Counted from the stretch's first letter, positions 16,514 to 26,696 are shown. The stretch: DNA of 64,000 nucleotides from Dinghuibacter silviterrae (GCF_004366355.1 NZ_SODV01000001.1:1922001-1986000), one strand, 5' to 3'. The notes: a model not told the origin generated them from the sequence alone. Numbers and translations are program-made.

Positions 16514-17557
16514 TTACAGGCTGGCCATATCGATAACAAACCGGTAACGAACATCGCCCCGGAGCATGCGCTCATACGCTTGATTAACGTCTTGAATAGA
16601 AATGACTTCCACATCGGAAGTAATCTGGTGGGCGGCGCAGTAGTCGAGCATTTCCTGGGTTTCGCGTATGCCTCCGATCATGGAACCCAATATCTTACGA
16701 CGTTTGGGAATCAGGCTGAAGGCGGGCAGCGGAGAGGGGGTGGGTGGTGCGCCGACGAGGATGTAGGTGCCGTTTGTTTTTAAAAGGTCAAGGTATGTTG
16801 CATAAGCGTGGTCTGCTGAAACCGTATCGATGATGCAGTCGAAATAATTGCGCAGGGCTTTGAGTTGGGCGGGGTCGGAGGTCAGGGCGAATTTATGCGC
16901 GCCCAGTTTTTTGGCGTCGGCTTCTTTCGAGGGCGATGTGCTCAGCATGGTCACCTCCGCGCCAAAGGAAGCGGCAAATTTGACGGCCATGTGGCCAAGA
17001 CCCCCCAGCCCCAGCACACCGACCTTTTGTCCTTTGGTCACGCCCACGTAGCGTAAGGGGGAATAGGTCGTGATGCCGGCGCAAAGCAGGGGCGCCACTT
17101 TTTCGAGTGGCAAAGCAGGGGACACGCTCAGGGTATATTTTTCATCCACGACGATGGTGGAGGAATACCCGCCGTAGGTCGGCGTTACTTTGTCGCGCTC
17201 GTAGCTGTTATAGGTTTGGTTGCAGCCTTCTTCGCAATACTGCTCATCCCCTGCCAGACAGGAAGGACAAACGCGGCAGGAGTCCACAAAACAACCCACA
17301 CCGGCGAGGTCGCCTACCTTGAAGCGGGTGACGTGATCGCCGACGGCGGAGATGCGGCCCACGATTTCGTGACCGGGGACCATGGGGTAAATGGATCCGC
17401 CCCATTCGTCGCGGACCTGGTGTATATCCGAATGGCAAACGCCACAGTAAAGAATGTCAATGCGTACGTCGTGGGGACCCGGCTCCCTGCGTTGAAACGA
17501 GAACGGGGCGAGGGGGGTATCGGCCGCTTGGGCGGCATAGGCTTTTGTCGCGATCAT
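16514..17557 (-). CDS. zinc-dependent alcohol dehydrogenase, NAD(P)-dependent (YahK/cinnamyl-type)
   Basis: A 347-residue medium-chain dehydrogenase/reductase that probably reduces aldehydes in the cytoplasm. The catalytic zinc site is in YCGVCHSDIHQ and GHEIVGRI, and the structural zinc cysteines are in VDSCRVCPSCLAGDEQYC. The Rossmann turn is VGVLGLGGLGHMAVK (about residues 175-190). The family resemblance is closest to the YahK / cinnamyl alcohol dehydrogenase branch, usually NADPH-preferring. I start it at ATG 17557 (MIATKAYAAQ), because a near-consensus element GACCTTTG lies just upstream inside the longer open frame. Confidence 0.9.
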   Translation of the reverse strand: MIATKAYAAQAADTPLAPFSFQRREPGPHDVRIDILYCGVCHSDIHQVRDEWGGSIYPMVPGHEIVGRISAVGDHVTRFKVGDLAGVGCFVDSCRVCPSCLAGDEQYCEEGCNQTYNSYERDKVTPTYGGYSSTIVVDEKYTLSVSPALPLEKVAPLLCAGITTYSPLRYVGVTKGQKVGVLGLGGLGHMAVKFAASFGAEVTMLSTSPSKEADAKKLGAHKFALTSDPAQLKALRNYFDCIIDTVSADHAYATYLDLLKTNGTYILVGAPPTPSPLPAFSLIPKRRKILGSMIGGIRETQEMLDYCAAHQITSDVEVISIQDVNQAYERMLRGDVRYRFVIDMASL

Positions 17558-17633
17558 GTGAAATATTTGCGCAAAGGTCACCGTTTTTACGAGCCCGGAC
17601 GGGCTCATTTTTTAGTGCGTCGGCCGCAGGCGC

Positions 17634-18761
17634 CTAATGCGCCGAGGGCACCGGCCACCACTTCAGACACACCGGATTCCCGATCTGGAGCTGATCCCCC
17701 GTCGGCGTCAGCAGACCCGTCTGCATATCCCGTTTGAAAATGACCACATTGTCGCTTCTCTGGTTGGCGACCAGCAAAAAGTGGCCCGTGGGGTCGATGG
17801 TAAAGTTTCTGGGTGTCACGCCCCCGCAGCTCACGGATCCGACGCGTTTGAGCTTCCCGCTCCCGGGATGGACCTCGAAGACGACGATGTCGTTGGTGTT
17901 GCCCCGGTCGGATGCATAAAGGAACCGGCCGTCGGGGGAGAGGTGGAGGTCTGCGCTGCCCTTGTCGGCGCTGGTATCCTTGAGCACGGTGGGGACGTGT
18001 TCGATCGGGGTGAAGCGTCCTTTGGCATAACCGAAAACATGGACTTCCCCGGACAATTCGGTGATCAGGTACATATAGCGATGATCGGGGCTGAAGGCGA
18101 TGTGCCGGGGGCCGCTGCCGGGACGCACGGAGACCGTGGGAGTGGAAGCGGGCGTCAGGGGCTCGTCCATGTCGGGGTTGAAGTTATAGACGTATACCTT
18201 GTCAAGGCCGAGGTCGGCGCTGACAACGTAGCGCTGGTCGGGGGTAAAAACAGTGGAATGGACGTGGGGCTTTTCCTGGCGCTTGGCGTTGGCGCCCTTG
18301 CCCTCGTGTTGGATGAGCTGGGCGGACCCTCCTAAGGAACCGTCGTCCGCCACGCGGTAGGCGGAAAGGTTACCTCCGCCATAGTTGGCGACCGTGATCC
18401 ATTTACCGGTAGCGTCCGTAGCGACATAACAGGGGAATTCCCCCTCGCTCGACTGGCGGTTGAGCAAATGGAGGTTGCCGGTCAGGGTGTCGAAGGAAAG
18501 CGCGGTCACACCACCGGTCCCCGAAGGGTTTTCGTTAACGGCATAAACAAAACGGCCGTCGGGAGAAAACGTAAGGTAGGAGGGGTTCTCCACGTCGGTT
18601 TCGCCGACCGGGGTGGTCTTCCCGGTGGAGGCGTCAAACCGGTATACGTATATGCCTTTGCTGGTACCCGTGGTGTACGTGCCGACCAGGAGATAATATT
18701 GCTGGGCTTGACCGGACAAGGCCAGGACGAGAAGGGTAATGAGGGATAGGAAACGTTTCAT
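17634..18761 (-). CDS. lactonase family protein (6-phosphogluconolactonase-like beta-propeller), secreted
   Basis: A 375-residue seven-bladed propeller of the YbhE/lactonase family. It carries a Sec signal (MKRFLSLITLLVLALSGQAQ), so it works outside the cytoplasm and is unlikely to be the pentose-phosphate enzyme itself. The blades show the family pattern: PSYLTFSPDGRFVYAVNEN, KPHVHSTVFTPDQRYVVSAD, GPRHIAFSPDHRYMYLITE, ADLHLSPDGRFLYASDRGN and RNFTIDPTGHFLLVANQ. The real substrate (a sugar lactone or other) is unknown. A near-consensus TATCTTTA element lies before the ATG, in the short gap shared with the divergent channel gene. Confidence 0.88.
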   Translation of the reverse strand: MKRFLSLITLLVLALSGQAQQYYLLVGTYTTGTSKGIYVYRFDASTGKTTPVGETDVENPSYLTFSPDGRFVYAVNENPSGTGGVTALSFDTLTGNLHLLNRQSSEGEFPCYVATDATGKWITVANYGGGNLSAYRVADDGSLGGSAQLIQHEGKGANAKRQEKPHVHSTVFTPDQRYVVSADLGLDKVYVYNFNPDMDEPLTPASTPTVSVRPGSGPRHIAFSPDHRYMYLITELSGEVHVFGYAKGRFTPIEHVPTVLKDTSADKGSADLHLSPDGRFLYASDRGNTNDIVVFEVHPGSGKLKRVGSVSCGGVTPRNFTIDPTGHFLLVANQRSDNVVIFKRDMQTGLLTPTGDQLQIGNPVCLKWWPVPSAH

Positions 18762-18777
18762 GTTGCTAAAGATATTG

Positions 18778-18785
18778 TAGTTTTG
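18778..18785 (+). promoter_or_regulatory. promoter (-7 element) for the Kir channel gene
   Basis: TAGTTTTG, perfect TAnnTTTG, only 5 nt before the ATG at 18791: another near-leaderless message. Confidence 0.6.
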
Positions 18786-18790
18786 GCATT

Positions 18791-19744
18791 ATGGCAATCG
18801 GCTATAACATCAATCCATTTTCAAGACGCAATGACGACACCGGTTTTGGAACCAGCGCCAGCAACTATGGGGGGAGGTTTATCAATAAGGACGGCTCCTT
18901 TAACCTGCGCAAGGTGGGACAACCTTTTTGGAAAAGAACAAGCGTATACTACCTCCTGCTAAACATGCCGGCCTGGAAGTTCACGTGTCTGATTCTGTTG
19001 GGGTATTTCGCGGTCAATGTCGTCTTCACGGGGGCGTACCTGTTGGTGGGGGTGGACGGGCTGACCGGTATCCGCGCGAATTCGGGTTTCCCGCGCGTGT
19101 TGGAGGCGTTCTTTTTTAGTACGGAGACCTTTACAACGGTCGGCTACGGCCGGGTAAATCCCGTCAGTGTGGGGATCAATATCATTGCCGCCCTGGAATC
19201 CATGGCGGGTTTATTGGCGCTGGCCGTTGCCACGGGCTTGATCTACGGCCGGTTTTCCCGACCCAAGTCCTTTCTCTCTTTTAGCCGGGAAGCCATCATT
19301 GGGCCTTACAAGGACATCACCGCCCTGATGTTCCGGGTGGCTGCGTATAAGGAGAACCACCACCTGACCAACGCGGAAGTATCGGTGACCATGGGGATCA
19401 CCGTTCAGGGTGGAAAGGCCCCGGAATTCCAGTTTTATACGCTGCCCCTGGAAAGAAACCGCGTTGACTCGCTGTCGATGAACTGGACGATCGTCCACCC
19501 TATCAACGACGAAAGCCCCCTGTTTGGCTTTACCGCGGATGACCTGAAGGCCACGGATGCGGAGGTGTATGTGTTGGTCCGCGGATTTGACGACGTCTAT
19601 TCCAACATCGTCCAGCAGCGGTCGTCCTATACCTACCGGGAAATCAAATTCAACGTGAAGTTTGCGCCCATGTACCGGGAATCCGAGGACGGCCTGACCA
19701 CGATCATGGAAGTGGACAAACTCGATAGTTTTATTGACGTATGA
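18791..19744 (+). CDS. inward-rectifier potassium channel, KirBac type
   Basis: A 317-residue K+ channel of the inner membrane. Two transmembrane helices (about residues 60-85 and 130-158) flank a pore loop with the selectivity filter TTVGYG at residues 115-120. The remaining C-terminal half is the beta-rich cytoplasmic Kir domain (AEVSVTMGITVQGGKAPEFQ, TIVHPINDESPLFG, VYVLVRGFDDVYSN). The N-terminus has the slide-helix region before GQPFWKRTSVYY. Its stop overlaps the marC start by 4 nt (ATGA), so both are one transcription unit. Confidence 0.93.
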   Translation: MAIGYNINPFSRRNDDTGFGTSASNYGGRFINKDGSFNLRKVGQPFWKRTSVYYLLLNMPAWKFTCLILLGYFAVNVVFTGAYLLVGVDGLTGIRANSGFPRVLEAFFFSTETFTTVGYGRVNPVSVGINIIAALESMAGLLALAVATGLIYGRFSRPKSFLSFSREAIIGPYKDITALMFRVAAYKENHHLTNAEVSVTMGITVQGGKAPEFQFYTLPLERNRVDSLSMNWTIVHPINDESPLFGFTADDLKATDAEVYVLVRGFDDVYSNIVQQRSSYTYREIKFNVKFAPMYRESEDGLTTIMEVDKLDSFIDV

Positions 19745-20433
19745 ACATGCACATCCTGCGTTATTTTTTCTCCATCATCCCCATTACCTACATGGCCCTT
19801 TTTCAGGTCGTGAATCCCATCGGGTCGGGGATCCTTTTCCTCAACCTCACGCCCACGGCCAGCCGTAGCCTTCGCCGGAAGCTGGCCCGGAAGGTTGCCT
19901 TCAACAGTTCGATCCTGCTCCTGATCGTCCTCCTTGTGGGGGTCTACGCGCTCAAACTGTTCGGCATTACGGTGCCCATCGTCCAGGTCTGCGGAGGGAT
20001 GCTGATCGTCGCCATGGGTTGGCGCAGCATCAATTCCAAAGAAGACCTTGCGGACGGGGGGGAGAAACAGCAATATATCGCGGGCCGGCTGACCCCCGAA
20101 ACGGACTATGTGAACCAGGCGTTTTATCCCATGACGTTCCCCTTTGTCATCGGTCCCGGGAGCATCGCCATCACCCTGACCATCAGCGCGGAATACGTCA
20201 CGCATGCACCGGGGAACGACCTGTTGCAATATGCGGGGGCGATCATCTCCATTTTCCTGATTGCCGCCACCATCTATGTGTGCTTTGCCTCCGCGGATTA
20301 TTTCATGAGCAAGCTCAGTGACCAGATCCGGCGGGTGGTCATGAAGTTGCTTTCGTTTATCCTTTTGTGTATCGGGGGACAAATCGTCTTTAATGGATTG
20401 GAGGCCTGGCTGCACTACCTGAAGGTCCTTTAG
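19741..20433 (+). CDS. MarC family integral membrane protein
   Basis: A 230-residue protein with about six membrane helices, in the MarC (UPF0056) family. Typical blocks are ALFQVVNPIGSGILFLNLT near the start, VQVCGGMLIVAMGWRSINS and AFYPMTFPFVIGPGSIA in the middle. Family members are linked to neither a proven substrate nor multidrug resistance, despite the name. It is coupled by an ATGA overlap to the Kir channel gene, which may point to ion or small-solute movement. It is convergent with the J-domain gene, with the stops overlapping. Confidence 0.88.
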   Translation: MNMHILRYFFSIIPITYMALFQVVNPIGSGILFLNLTPTASRSLRRKLARKVAFNSSILLLIVLLVGVYALKLFGITVPIVQVCGGMLIVAMGWRSINSKEDLADGGEKQQYIAGRLTPETDYVNQAFYPMTFPFVIGPGSIAITLTISAEYVTHAPGNDLLQYAGAIISIFLIAATIYVCFASADYFMSKLSDQIRRVVMKLLSFILLCIGGQIVFNGLEAWLHYLKVL

Positions 20434-21050
20434 CGGGAGAGGAGGTAGGCGAGAAAGCAAAGGGCCAGGGCGGCAAGAATCAGCAGCGGGGTCTGGTAAC
20501 GCGCGACCCACGCTTCCTTATTTTTCCTCTTATAAAAAGCGGCAATTTCCGCCAAAACGCTCGGGTCGCCGGCCGCCAGGTTTTCAAAGGCCTCGCGGAA
20601 AGGCTGCACCAGGCGGAGTTCCAGGGGGGCTGCGGACAACAGGAGAAAGTGGGCGATCCGGGCGTCGCCACCGACGCGGACGGTGTCGTCCAGCAGCCGC
20701 CGGATCGCGTGGGCGATCCCTTCCCGGTCCATGCGATAAAGATCCATGGCGCGGACCTTTTCATACAGACGGATGGCCTCGCGAAGCACCTGGTCCGGGG
20801 TGAGGGGACCAGGTGCTTCAAAGGCTTTGCCACCCGCTTTCCAAAGATTTCTTTGCTGGTGATAGTCTTCCCTGCGGAGGGGGTCGGAAAGGACGTCGTA
20901 CGCTTCCTGGATTTCCCGGAAGTAGGCGGCTTCCCCGGCGTTCTTGTCGGGGTGATAACGCATCACCAGGCGGCGGTACGCCTTTTTCACGGCGTCCGGG
21001 GTGGATCCCACCGGAATGCCCAGGGTCGCGTAATAGTCCTTTAAGATCAT
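20430..21050 (-). CDS. J domain-containing membrane protein (DnaJ-like)
   Basis: A 206-residue protein with a J domain at residues 4-65: DYYATLGIPVGSTPDAVKKA, then RYHPDKN holding the HPD motif that stimulates Hsp70 ATPase, then FREIQEAYDVLSDPLRREDY. There is no Gly/Phe region or zinc-finger. A helical middle section of unknown role follows, and one C-terminal membrane helix (LLILAALALCFLAYLLSR), so the J domain would be held at the inner membrane facing the cytoplasm. The ATG is 1 nt from the gcvP stop, so it is likely the second gene of a gcvP operon. Confidence 0.88.
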   Translation of the reverse strand: MILKDYYATLGIPVGSTPDAVKKAYRRLVMRYHPDKNAGEAAYFREIQEAYDVLSDPLRREDYHQQRNLWKAGGKAFEAPGPLTPDQVLREAIRLYEKVRAMDLYRMDREGIAHAIRRLLDDTVRVGGDARIAHFLLLSAAPLELRLVQPFREAFENLAAGDPSVLAEIAAFYKRKNKEAWVARYQTPLLILAALALCFLAYLLSR

Positions 21051-21051
21051 C

Positions 21052-23910
21052 TTAGACCACAGCCTCGGCGTAGCTCTCCACCGGCTCGCAGGTGCACACC
21101 AGGTTGCGGTCGCCGAAGGTATTGTTGATGCGTCCTACGCTGGGCCAGAATTTGTTCAGACGTACATAGTCCAGGGGGAAGGCCGCCTGCTCCCGCGAAT
21201 ACGGTTTGTCCCAGGCGTCGCTGATGACGACTGCCTGTGTATGCGGGGCATTTTTCAGGGCATTGTTGACCTTGTCCGCCTTCCCGGTTTCCACCGCTTC
21301 GATCTCCCGCCGGATGGACAGCATGGCGTCGCAGAAACGGTCCAGCTCGGCCTTGTCCTCGCTTTCGGTGGGCTCGATCATGATGGTGCCCGGCACGGGG
21401 AAGCTCATGGTCGGGGCGTGAAAACCATAGTCCATCAGCCGCTTGGCGATGTCTTCGGCCTCGATCCCGGCGCCGGCTTTAAACGGACGCAGGTCGACGA
21501 TGAACTCGTGGGCGCAGGTTCCGTTAGAGCCGGTATAGAGGATGTCGTAGTCTTTTTCCAGCCGCGCCTTCATATAGTTGGCGTTCAGGATCGCAAAACG
21601 GGTGGCGTTGGTCAGTCCTTCCGCGCCCAGCATGCGGATGTATGCATAGCTGATCAGCAGGATGCTGGCGGAACCATAAGGCGCTGCGCTGACAGCTCCG
21701 TCGGGGCCCTTGTCGCCTTTCAGGAAAACGTGCCCGGGCAGGTGTCCGGCCAGGTGCGCGGCGACGCAGATGGGGCCCATTCCGGGACCGCCGCCCCCGT
21801 GGGGGATGGCAAAGGTCTTGTGGAGGTTCAGGTGGCAGACGTCCGCCCCGATCAGACCGGGGGAGGTCAACCCAACCTGGGCATTCATATTCGCCCCGTC
21901 CATATAAACCTGGCCGCCGTGTTCGTGCACGATGGCGCAGATGTCCTTGACGCTTTCTTCAAAGATGCCGTAGGTGGAGGGATAGGTGATCATGATTCCG
22001 CCCAGACGGTCGGTGTACTGGGTCGCTTTGGCGCGGAGGTCGTCCACGTCGATGTACCCGTTCTCCAGCGCCTTGACGACGACCACCTTGAAACCCGCCA
22101 TGACGGCGGAAGCCGGGTTGGTGCCGTGGGCGGAAATGGGGATGAGCAGGACGTCGCGTTGTGTCTGTCCCTGCGCGTCCAGGTAAGCCCGGATGGTCAG
22201 CAGACCGGCGTATTCGCCCTGGGCGCCGCTGTTGGGCTGGAGGCTGCACGCGGCAAAACCGGTGATTTCGCAAAGGTAGTCGCTGAGTTCGCGGACGATC
22301 TGTGCATAGCCCTGCACCTGGTCGAGGGGCGCGAAGGGGTGCATCTTGCTCCAGTGTGCCCAGCTCAGCGGGATCATTTCAGTGGCCGCGTTGAGCTTCA
22401 TCGTACAGGAGCCCAGGGAAATCATCGACGTATTTAGGGAAAGGTCCTTGTTTTCCAGTTGTTTGATGTACCGCATCATCTGGCTTTCGCTCCGGTGTGT
22501 GTTAAAGACCGGGTGCGTCAGGTAAGCGGTGTGGCGGACGGCGTAGGCCGGGAAGGCCGGTTCGCTCATCGTCGTTGAGGCACCCCCGAATACGCTGAGG
22601 ATATCCTGCACATCTTCCGGCGTGGTCGTCTCATCGAGGGCGATCCCGATACTGCCGTCCGCCGGGTAGTGGAAGTTCATTTTCGCTTGCAATGCTTTGG
22701 CGCGAACGGCTTCCCGGTCGGCCACCTGTATTGTAAGCGTATCGAAAAATACCTCGTGGCTCACCTTGACGCCGCCCTTGCGCAGGCCGTTCGCCAGCGT
22801 ATGCGCCAGGATCGTGACCCGGGTGGCGATGTCCTTCAGCCCCTGGGGACCATGGTACACGGCGTACATAGCCGCCATATTGGCCAGCAGGGCCTGGGCC
22901 GTACAGATATTGGAGGTGGCTTTTTCGCGTTTGATGTGCTGCTCGCGGGTCTGGAGCGCCATGCGGAGGGCCCTGTTGCCCTGGGCATCGATGCTGACGC
23001 CGATGATCCGCCCGGGGATGCCCCGTTTAAAGTCGTCCTTGGTCGCGAAGAAGGCCGCGTGCGGCCCGCCGTAACCCAAGGGTACGCCAAAACGCTGGGA
23101 GGAGCCCAGGGCGATGTCGGCGTCGAGCTCACCGGGGGAAGCCAGCAAGGTCAGCGCCAGGAGGTCGGTGGCCATCGCCACGAAACCGCCTACACCGTGT
23201 ACGCCCGCGATAAAGGCGCGGTAATCGCTGACCCGGCCTTCGGCGTCCGGGTATTGCAGAAGGGCGCCGAAATAGGTGTCATCGATGCCCGCTTTTGCGA
23301 AATCGCCGATGACAATTTCTATCCCCAGCGGCTTGGCCCGGGTGAGGACGACGTCTATGGTCTGAGGCAATACTTTGCCCTCCACAAAAAACCTGGGCGC
23401 CTTAATGATGTCCGTCCGGTTGACGTGGTGGAACATCAGGCTCATGGCCTCGGCGGCAGCCGTCGCCTCGTCCAGGAGGCTGGCGTTGGCGATCGGCAGA
23501 CCCGTCAGGTCGCTGACCATCGTCTGGAAGTTCAGCAGGCTTTCCAACCGGCCCTGGGAGATTTCGGCCTGGTAGGGGGTATACTGGGTATACCACCCCG
23601 GGTTTTCCAGGATGTTGCGCTGGATCACGCTCGGGGTAAGGGTATCGTAGTACCCCTGGCCAATATAGTTGCGAACGACTTTGTTTTGTAAAGACTTGTT
23701 TTTCAGTTCGGTAAGAAGCTGAGCCTCGCTCAGGGGCGCCGGGAGCTGCAGGGGCTTGCCCATGCGGATGGCGCCCGGTACCGTACGGGCGATCAAGTCA
23801 TCAATATCGGAGACGCCGACGGCGTCCAGCATCTGCCTGGCTTCCCGGTTATCCGGGCCGATGTGCCGGCCTTGGAATTCACGGGACTGTTTGTCGAATA
23901 CGTTGACCAT
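21052..23910 (-). CDS. gcvP: glycine dehydrogenase (aminomethyl-transferring), glycine cleavage P protein
   Basis: A 952-residue, single-chain P protein that decarboxylates glycine with PLP and passes the aminomethyl group to the H protein. Both halves are present. The C-terminal half has the PLP lysine in [18 protein letters not shown], near residue 700. The start [20 protein letters not shown] at 23910 is chosen over an in-frame start at 23943, because that codon lies within the promoter element at 23941-23948. The H and T genes are not in this window. The short leader leaves no room for a glycine riboswitch. Confidence 0.97.
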   Translation of the reverse strand: MVNVFDKQSREFQGRHIGPDNREARQMLDAVGVSDIDDLIARTVPGAIRMGKPLQLPAPLSEAQLLTELKNKSLQNKVVRNYIGQGYYDTLTPSVIQRNILENPGWYTQYTPYQAEISQGRLESLLNFQTMVSDLTGLPIANASLLDEATAAAEAMSLMFHHVNRTDIIKAPRFFVEGKVLPQTIDVVLTRAKPLGIEIVIGDFAKAGIDDTYFGALLQYPDAEGRVSDYRAFIAGVHGVGGFVAMATDLLALTLLASPGELDADIALGSSQRFGVPLGYGGPHAAFFATKDDFKRGIPGRIIGVSIDAQGNRALRMALQTREQHIKREKATSNICTAQALLANMAAMYAVYHGPQGLKDIATRVTILAHTLANGLRKGGVKVSHEVFFDTLTIQVADREAVRAKALQAKMNFHYPADGSIGIALDETTTPEDVQDILSVFGGASTTMSEPAFPAYAVRHTAYLTHPVFNTHRSESQMMRYIKQLENKDLSLNTSMISLGSCTMKLNAATEMIPLSWAHWSKMHPFAPLDQVQGYAQIVRELSDYLCEITGFAACSLQPNSGAQGEYAGLLTIRAYLDAQGQTQRDVLLIPISAHGTNPASAVMAGFKVVVVKALENGYIDVDDLRAKATQYTDRLGGIMITYPSTYGIFEESVKDICAIVHEHGGQVYMDGANMNAQVGLTSPGLIGADVCHLNLHKTFAIPHGGGGPGMGPICVAAHLAGHLPGHVFLKGDKGPDGAVSAAPYGSASILLISYAYIRMLGAEGLTNATRFAILNANYMKARLEKDYDILYTGSNGTCAHEFIVDLRPFKAGAGIEAEDIAKRLMDYGFHAPTMSFPVPGTIMIEPTESEDKAELDRFCDAMLSIRREIEAVETGKADKVNNALKNAPHTQAVVISDAWDKPYSREQAAFPLDYVRLNKFWPSVGRINNTFGDRNLVCTCEPVESYAEAVV

Positions 23911-23940
23911 AGAAAAATGGGGTTGACCTTTTTGGATCTG

Positions 23941-23948
23941 CAAAGGTA
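23941..23948 (-). promoter_or_regulatory. promoter (-7 element) for gcvP
   Basis: TACCTTTG on the minus strand, perfect TAnnTTTG, leaving a 30-nt leader before the gcvP ATG. Confidence 0.6.
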
Positions 23949-23985
23949 CGACGCTTGTAGATAATAACCGTAACCCGGGCGCGGG

Positions 23986-24888
23986 TTATCCACGGGCGGT
24001 GTGCATAGCGTCTTCTTCCTCCCGGAGCTGCTTCGACGTCTGGCGGCTGCCGTCGTGGCTCCAACCCGGAGGACCGAAGATATAGCTCAGCTTTTGCTTC
24101 CAGTTGGTCCCTTTGACCCGGAGGTCCTTCACGATGGCCTGCCATTCGTGGAAAATGATGTTGACCGGCCCCTGGTTTTCCAGCTCCTTCGTCAACCCGA
24201 AGCGGACGGGCTGGTAGTGGTCGTCCTCCGGTTGAAAGGTGCCGAAGAGCTTGTCCCAGACGATCAGGAACATCCCCAGGTTCTTGTCCAGGTATTTGGG
24301 GTTGCTGGCGTGGTGGACCTTGTGGTGGGAAGGGGTGACAAAAATATATTCCAGCCAGCCGAGCCGGCCGATCTTTTCGGTATGGACCAGGATCCCCCAG
24401 ATCTGGGTGGCCGAGTACATAAAGGCGATGTTCAAGGGGCTGAAACCCAGCCAGGCCAGGGGTATGAAGAAAATAAAGCGGTACAGCGGCTCGAACACGC
24501 TGCTCCGGAAGCCGACCGTAAAATTGAAGTGGCTGCTGGAATGATGGGTGACGTGGACCGCCCAGAAAAACCGGCAGAAATGATCGATCCGATGCAGCCA
24601 GTAATACATGAAGTCCTCGGCGATCAGCAGGCCGACCCAGTACAATACGCTTTCCTGGAGCGTGAGCACCCGGTGGTTATAGAAATATTGCAGGATCCAT
24701 ACGTAGACGCCCCGGAAGGCCAGGTCGATCGACGCATTGGCGATCATCAGGTAAAAGTTGGTAATGGTGTCCTTGAGGGTGTAGGCTCGCCGCTGCTGGG
24801 CGTGGGTCAGCAAAATCTCCAGCCCGATCACAATGAAATAGATGGGTGTGGACAAAAGGATGAGCCATTGTTCTCTTAGGGACCCCAT
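23986..24888 (-). CDS. sterol desaturase / fatty acid hydroxylase family protein
   Basis: A 300-residue membrane di-iron enzyme of the fatty-acid hydroxylase superfamily. The three histidine boxes are present in order: HRIDH (after FMYYWL), HVTHHSSSHF and HHKVHHASNPKY. About four to five membrane helices surround them. Family members hydroxylate or desaturate lipids, with oxygen as co-substrate; in bacteria the lipid is usually unknown. It lies 75 nt upstream of the gcvP start on the same strand, but gcvP has its own promoter in that gap. It is divergent from the YkgJ-like gene. Confidence 0.9.
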   Translation of the reverse strand: MGSLREQWLILLSTPIYFIVIGLEILLTHAQQRRAYTLKDTITNFYLMIANASIDLAFRGVYVWILQYFYNHRVLTLQESVLYWVGLLIAEDFMYYWLHRIDHFCRFFWAVHVTHHSSSHFNFTVGFRSSVFEPLYRFIFFIPLAWLGFSPLNIAFMYSATQIWGILVHTEKIGRLGWLEYIFVTPSHHKVHHASNPKYLDKNLGMFLIVWDKLFGTFQPEDDHYQPVRFGLTKELENQGPVNIIFHEWQAIVKDLRVKGTNWKQKLSYIFGPPGWSHDGSRQTSKQLREEEDAMHTARG

Positions 24889-24938
24889 GGGTATGACGAT
24901 TCGGTTTAGAGCGTAAAAATAACGATTTTTGCGTCGTT

Positions 24939-25430
24939 ATGGGCGAAGACCTGCTGCGGAATTGGCATAAAAAGGCGGTGGAACACCGCAAACAGTACCA
25001 GGGATGGTTAAAAAGGGCGGACAAGAACAAAACGCTCGACCGCCTGCCGGCGCTGCACGCCGAGGCGTTTAGCCATATCGATTGCCTGACGTGTGCGAAT
25101 TGCTGCAAACACTATTCCCCGCGTTTTAAAACCCCCGACATCAAACGCATCGCCCGCCGGCTCAAGATGAAGGAGGGGGCTTTTATCGAGACCTACCTCC
25201 GCCTCGATACGGACGGGGACTATGTGGTCAAGTCTTCTCCCTGTCCTTTCCTGGGGGCGGACAATGCGTGCAGCATCTACGAGGACCGGCCGTCCGATTG
25301 CGCGCGGTATCCTTATACCGATGAGGATGTGCTGCTCAAAAGGCCGCAACTGACGTTGACCAACAGTGAGATTTGCCCGGCAGTATACTATGTGTTGGAA
25401 AAATTGACGGCCGGCGCCGCGGGTGGCTAG
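24939..25430 (+). CDS. YkgJ family cysteine cluster protein
   Basis: A 163-residue cytoplasmic protein of the zinc/iron-chelating YkgJ family. Eight cysteines suit the family pattern: CLTCANCCKHY (about residues 49-57), SSPCPFLGADNACSIYEDRP, SDCARYP, and a late EICPAVYY. The bound metal and the function are not established for the family. A near-consensus GATTTTTG element lies shortly before the ATG. It is convergent with the MFS gene, whose stop codon overlaps its own. Confidence 0.85.
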   Translation: MGEDLLRNWHKKAVEHRKQYQGWLKRADKNKTLDRLPALHAEAFSHIDCLTCANCCKHYSPRFKTPDIKRIARRLKMKEGAFIETYLRLDTDGDYVVKSSPCPFLGADNACSIYEDRPSDCARYPYTDEDVLLKRPQLTLTNSEICPAVYYVLEKLTAGAAGG

Positions 25431-26668
25431 TACTGCATCTTCCGCAAGCTCGGCGCCTTGAACCACGTGGTGACCACCACCAGCAACGTCATACACCCCC
25501 CGAAAACGACCGAAGGCACCACGCCCATGAGCTTTGCCGCCAGCCCGCTCTCAAACTGTCCCAGTTCGTTGGAAGAATTGATGAACATGGAGCTGACCGA
25601 CAATACCCGGCCTTTCATTTCGTCGGGCGTTTTGAGCTGCAGGATGGTCCCCCGGACGACCACGCTGACCCCGTCCAGCATCCCACTGAGCAGCAGGGCC
25701 GCAAAGGACAACCAGTACCACTTGGACAGACCGAAGGCGATGATGCAAAGCCCGAAGCCAAAAACCACCATCAGGAGGATCTTCCCCTGTTTGCGTTTTA
25801 GGGGGAAAAAGGTGATGGAGCCGATCATGATCCCCGACCCGATATCGGAGGCGGCGTTGAGCCAGCCGTACCCCTGGGCGCTTACGTGGAGGACGTCGGT
25901 CGCATAGACCGGGATCATCGCCACCGCACCCCCGAACAACACCGCGAACATGTCCAGGCTCATCGCCCCCAGGACCTCCTTGGTCTTGTAGACGAAGCGC
26001 AGCCCTTCCTTGACGCTGGCCCAGGTCCGTTGGTTGACCGGCGACTGCTGGCTCATCGGCTTTGGTTTCAGCAGGCTGACGAAAAAGATACCCGCCAGGA
26101 GCAGACACCCGATCGTCGAAAAGACCACGGTATAGGAAAAGTTACCGATGAGAAAACCGGCGGTGGCGTGTCCGAGGACGGAGGCACCCAAAAAGGTGCT
26201 TTGACTCCAGTTTACGGCGTTCCCCAGGAGCTCCCGGGGGACGATCTGGCTGATCATGGACGCCATGGCCGGATTGGCAAAGGCCCGGAGGATACCGGTC
26301 CCAAAGATCACCGTATACACCGCGTAGGCGATGAGGTGGTTGTCAAGGTGGTGGAGGACATAGGGAGACGATATCGCCAGCAGGCAAAGCGAGCTCCCCA
26401 CGTAAAACGACAGGGTTTTCAGGGTCAGCCCCCGTTTTTCGCTTTTATCGATGACGTGTCCGGCATACAACGCCAGGGACAGGGCGGGGATCACTTCCGA
26501 AAGACCCACCACGCCGATGGCCAGCGGGTTCCGGGTGACCTGCCATACAAGCCAGCCCACGGTCGTGGCGGTCATGCGCAAGGCCATGACCAGGCAAAGA
26601 CGGGCAAAAATGTAAGACCTGAATTCGGGGATACCGATGGTGACGAGAGCGATGTTCTTCTGCTGCAT
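25427..26668 (-). CDS. MFS transporter (EntS/MFS_3-like)
   Basis: A 413-residue exporter of the major facilitator superfamily with 12 predicted membrane helices in two halves, split by a basic loop near residue 200 (LKPKPMSQQSPVNQ). The N-terminal half (FRSYIFARLCLVMALRMTAT, VGWLVWQVTRNPLAIGVVGL) is like the MFS_3 / enterobactin-exporter branch. The substrate is unknown. I start it at ATG 26668; the open frame above it is out of character and contains a near-consensus promoter (TAATTTTA). It follows the deoxynucleoside kinase gene by 28 nt. Confidence 0.87.
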   Translation of the reverse strand: MQQKNIALVTIGIPEFRSYIFARLCLVMALRMTATTVGWLVWQVTRNPLAIGVVGLSEVIPALSLALYAGHVIDKSEKRGLTLKTLSFYVGSSLCLLAISSPYVLHHLDNHLIAYAVYTVIFGTGILRAFANPAMASMISQIVPRELLGNAVNWSQSTFLGASVLGHATAGFLIGNFSYTVVFSTIGCLLLAGIFFVSLLKPKPMSQQSPVNQRTWASVKEGLRFVYKTKEVLGAMSLDMFAVLFGGAVAMIPVYATDVLHVSAQGYGWLNAASDIGSGIMIGSITFFPLKRKQGKILLMVVFGFGLCIIAFGLSKWYWLSFAALLLSGMLDGVSVVVRGTILQLKTPDEMKGRVLSVSSMFINSSNELGQFESGLAAKLMGVVPSVVFGGCMTLLVVVTTWFKAPSLRKMQY

Positions 26669-26696
26669 GGTATCCCGTAAAATTAGGGTGAAACCG

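Noticed and set aside
23911-23985. Glycine riboswitch before gcvP
   Set aside because: The gap is only 75 nt, holds the promoter and leaves a 30-nt leader; too short for the aptamer.
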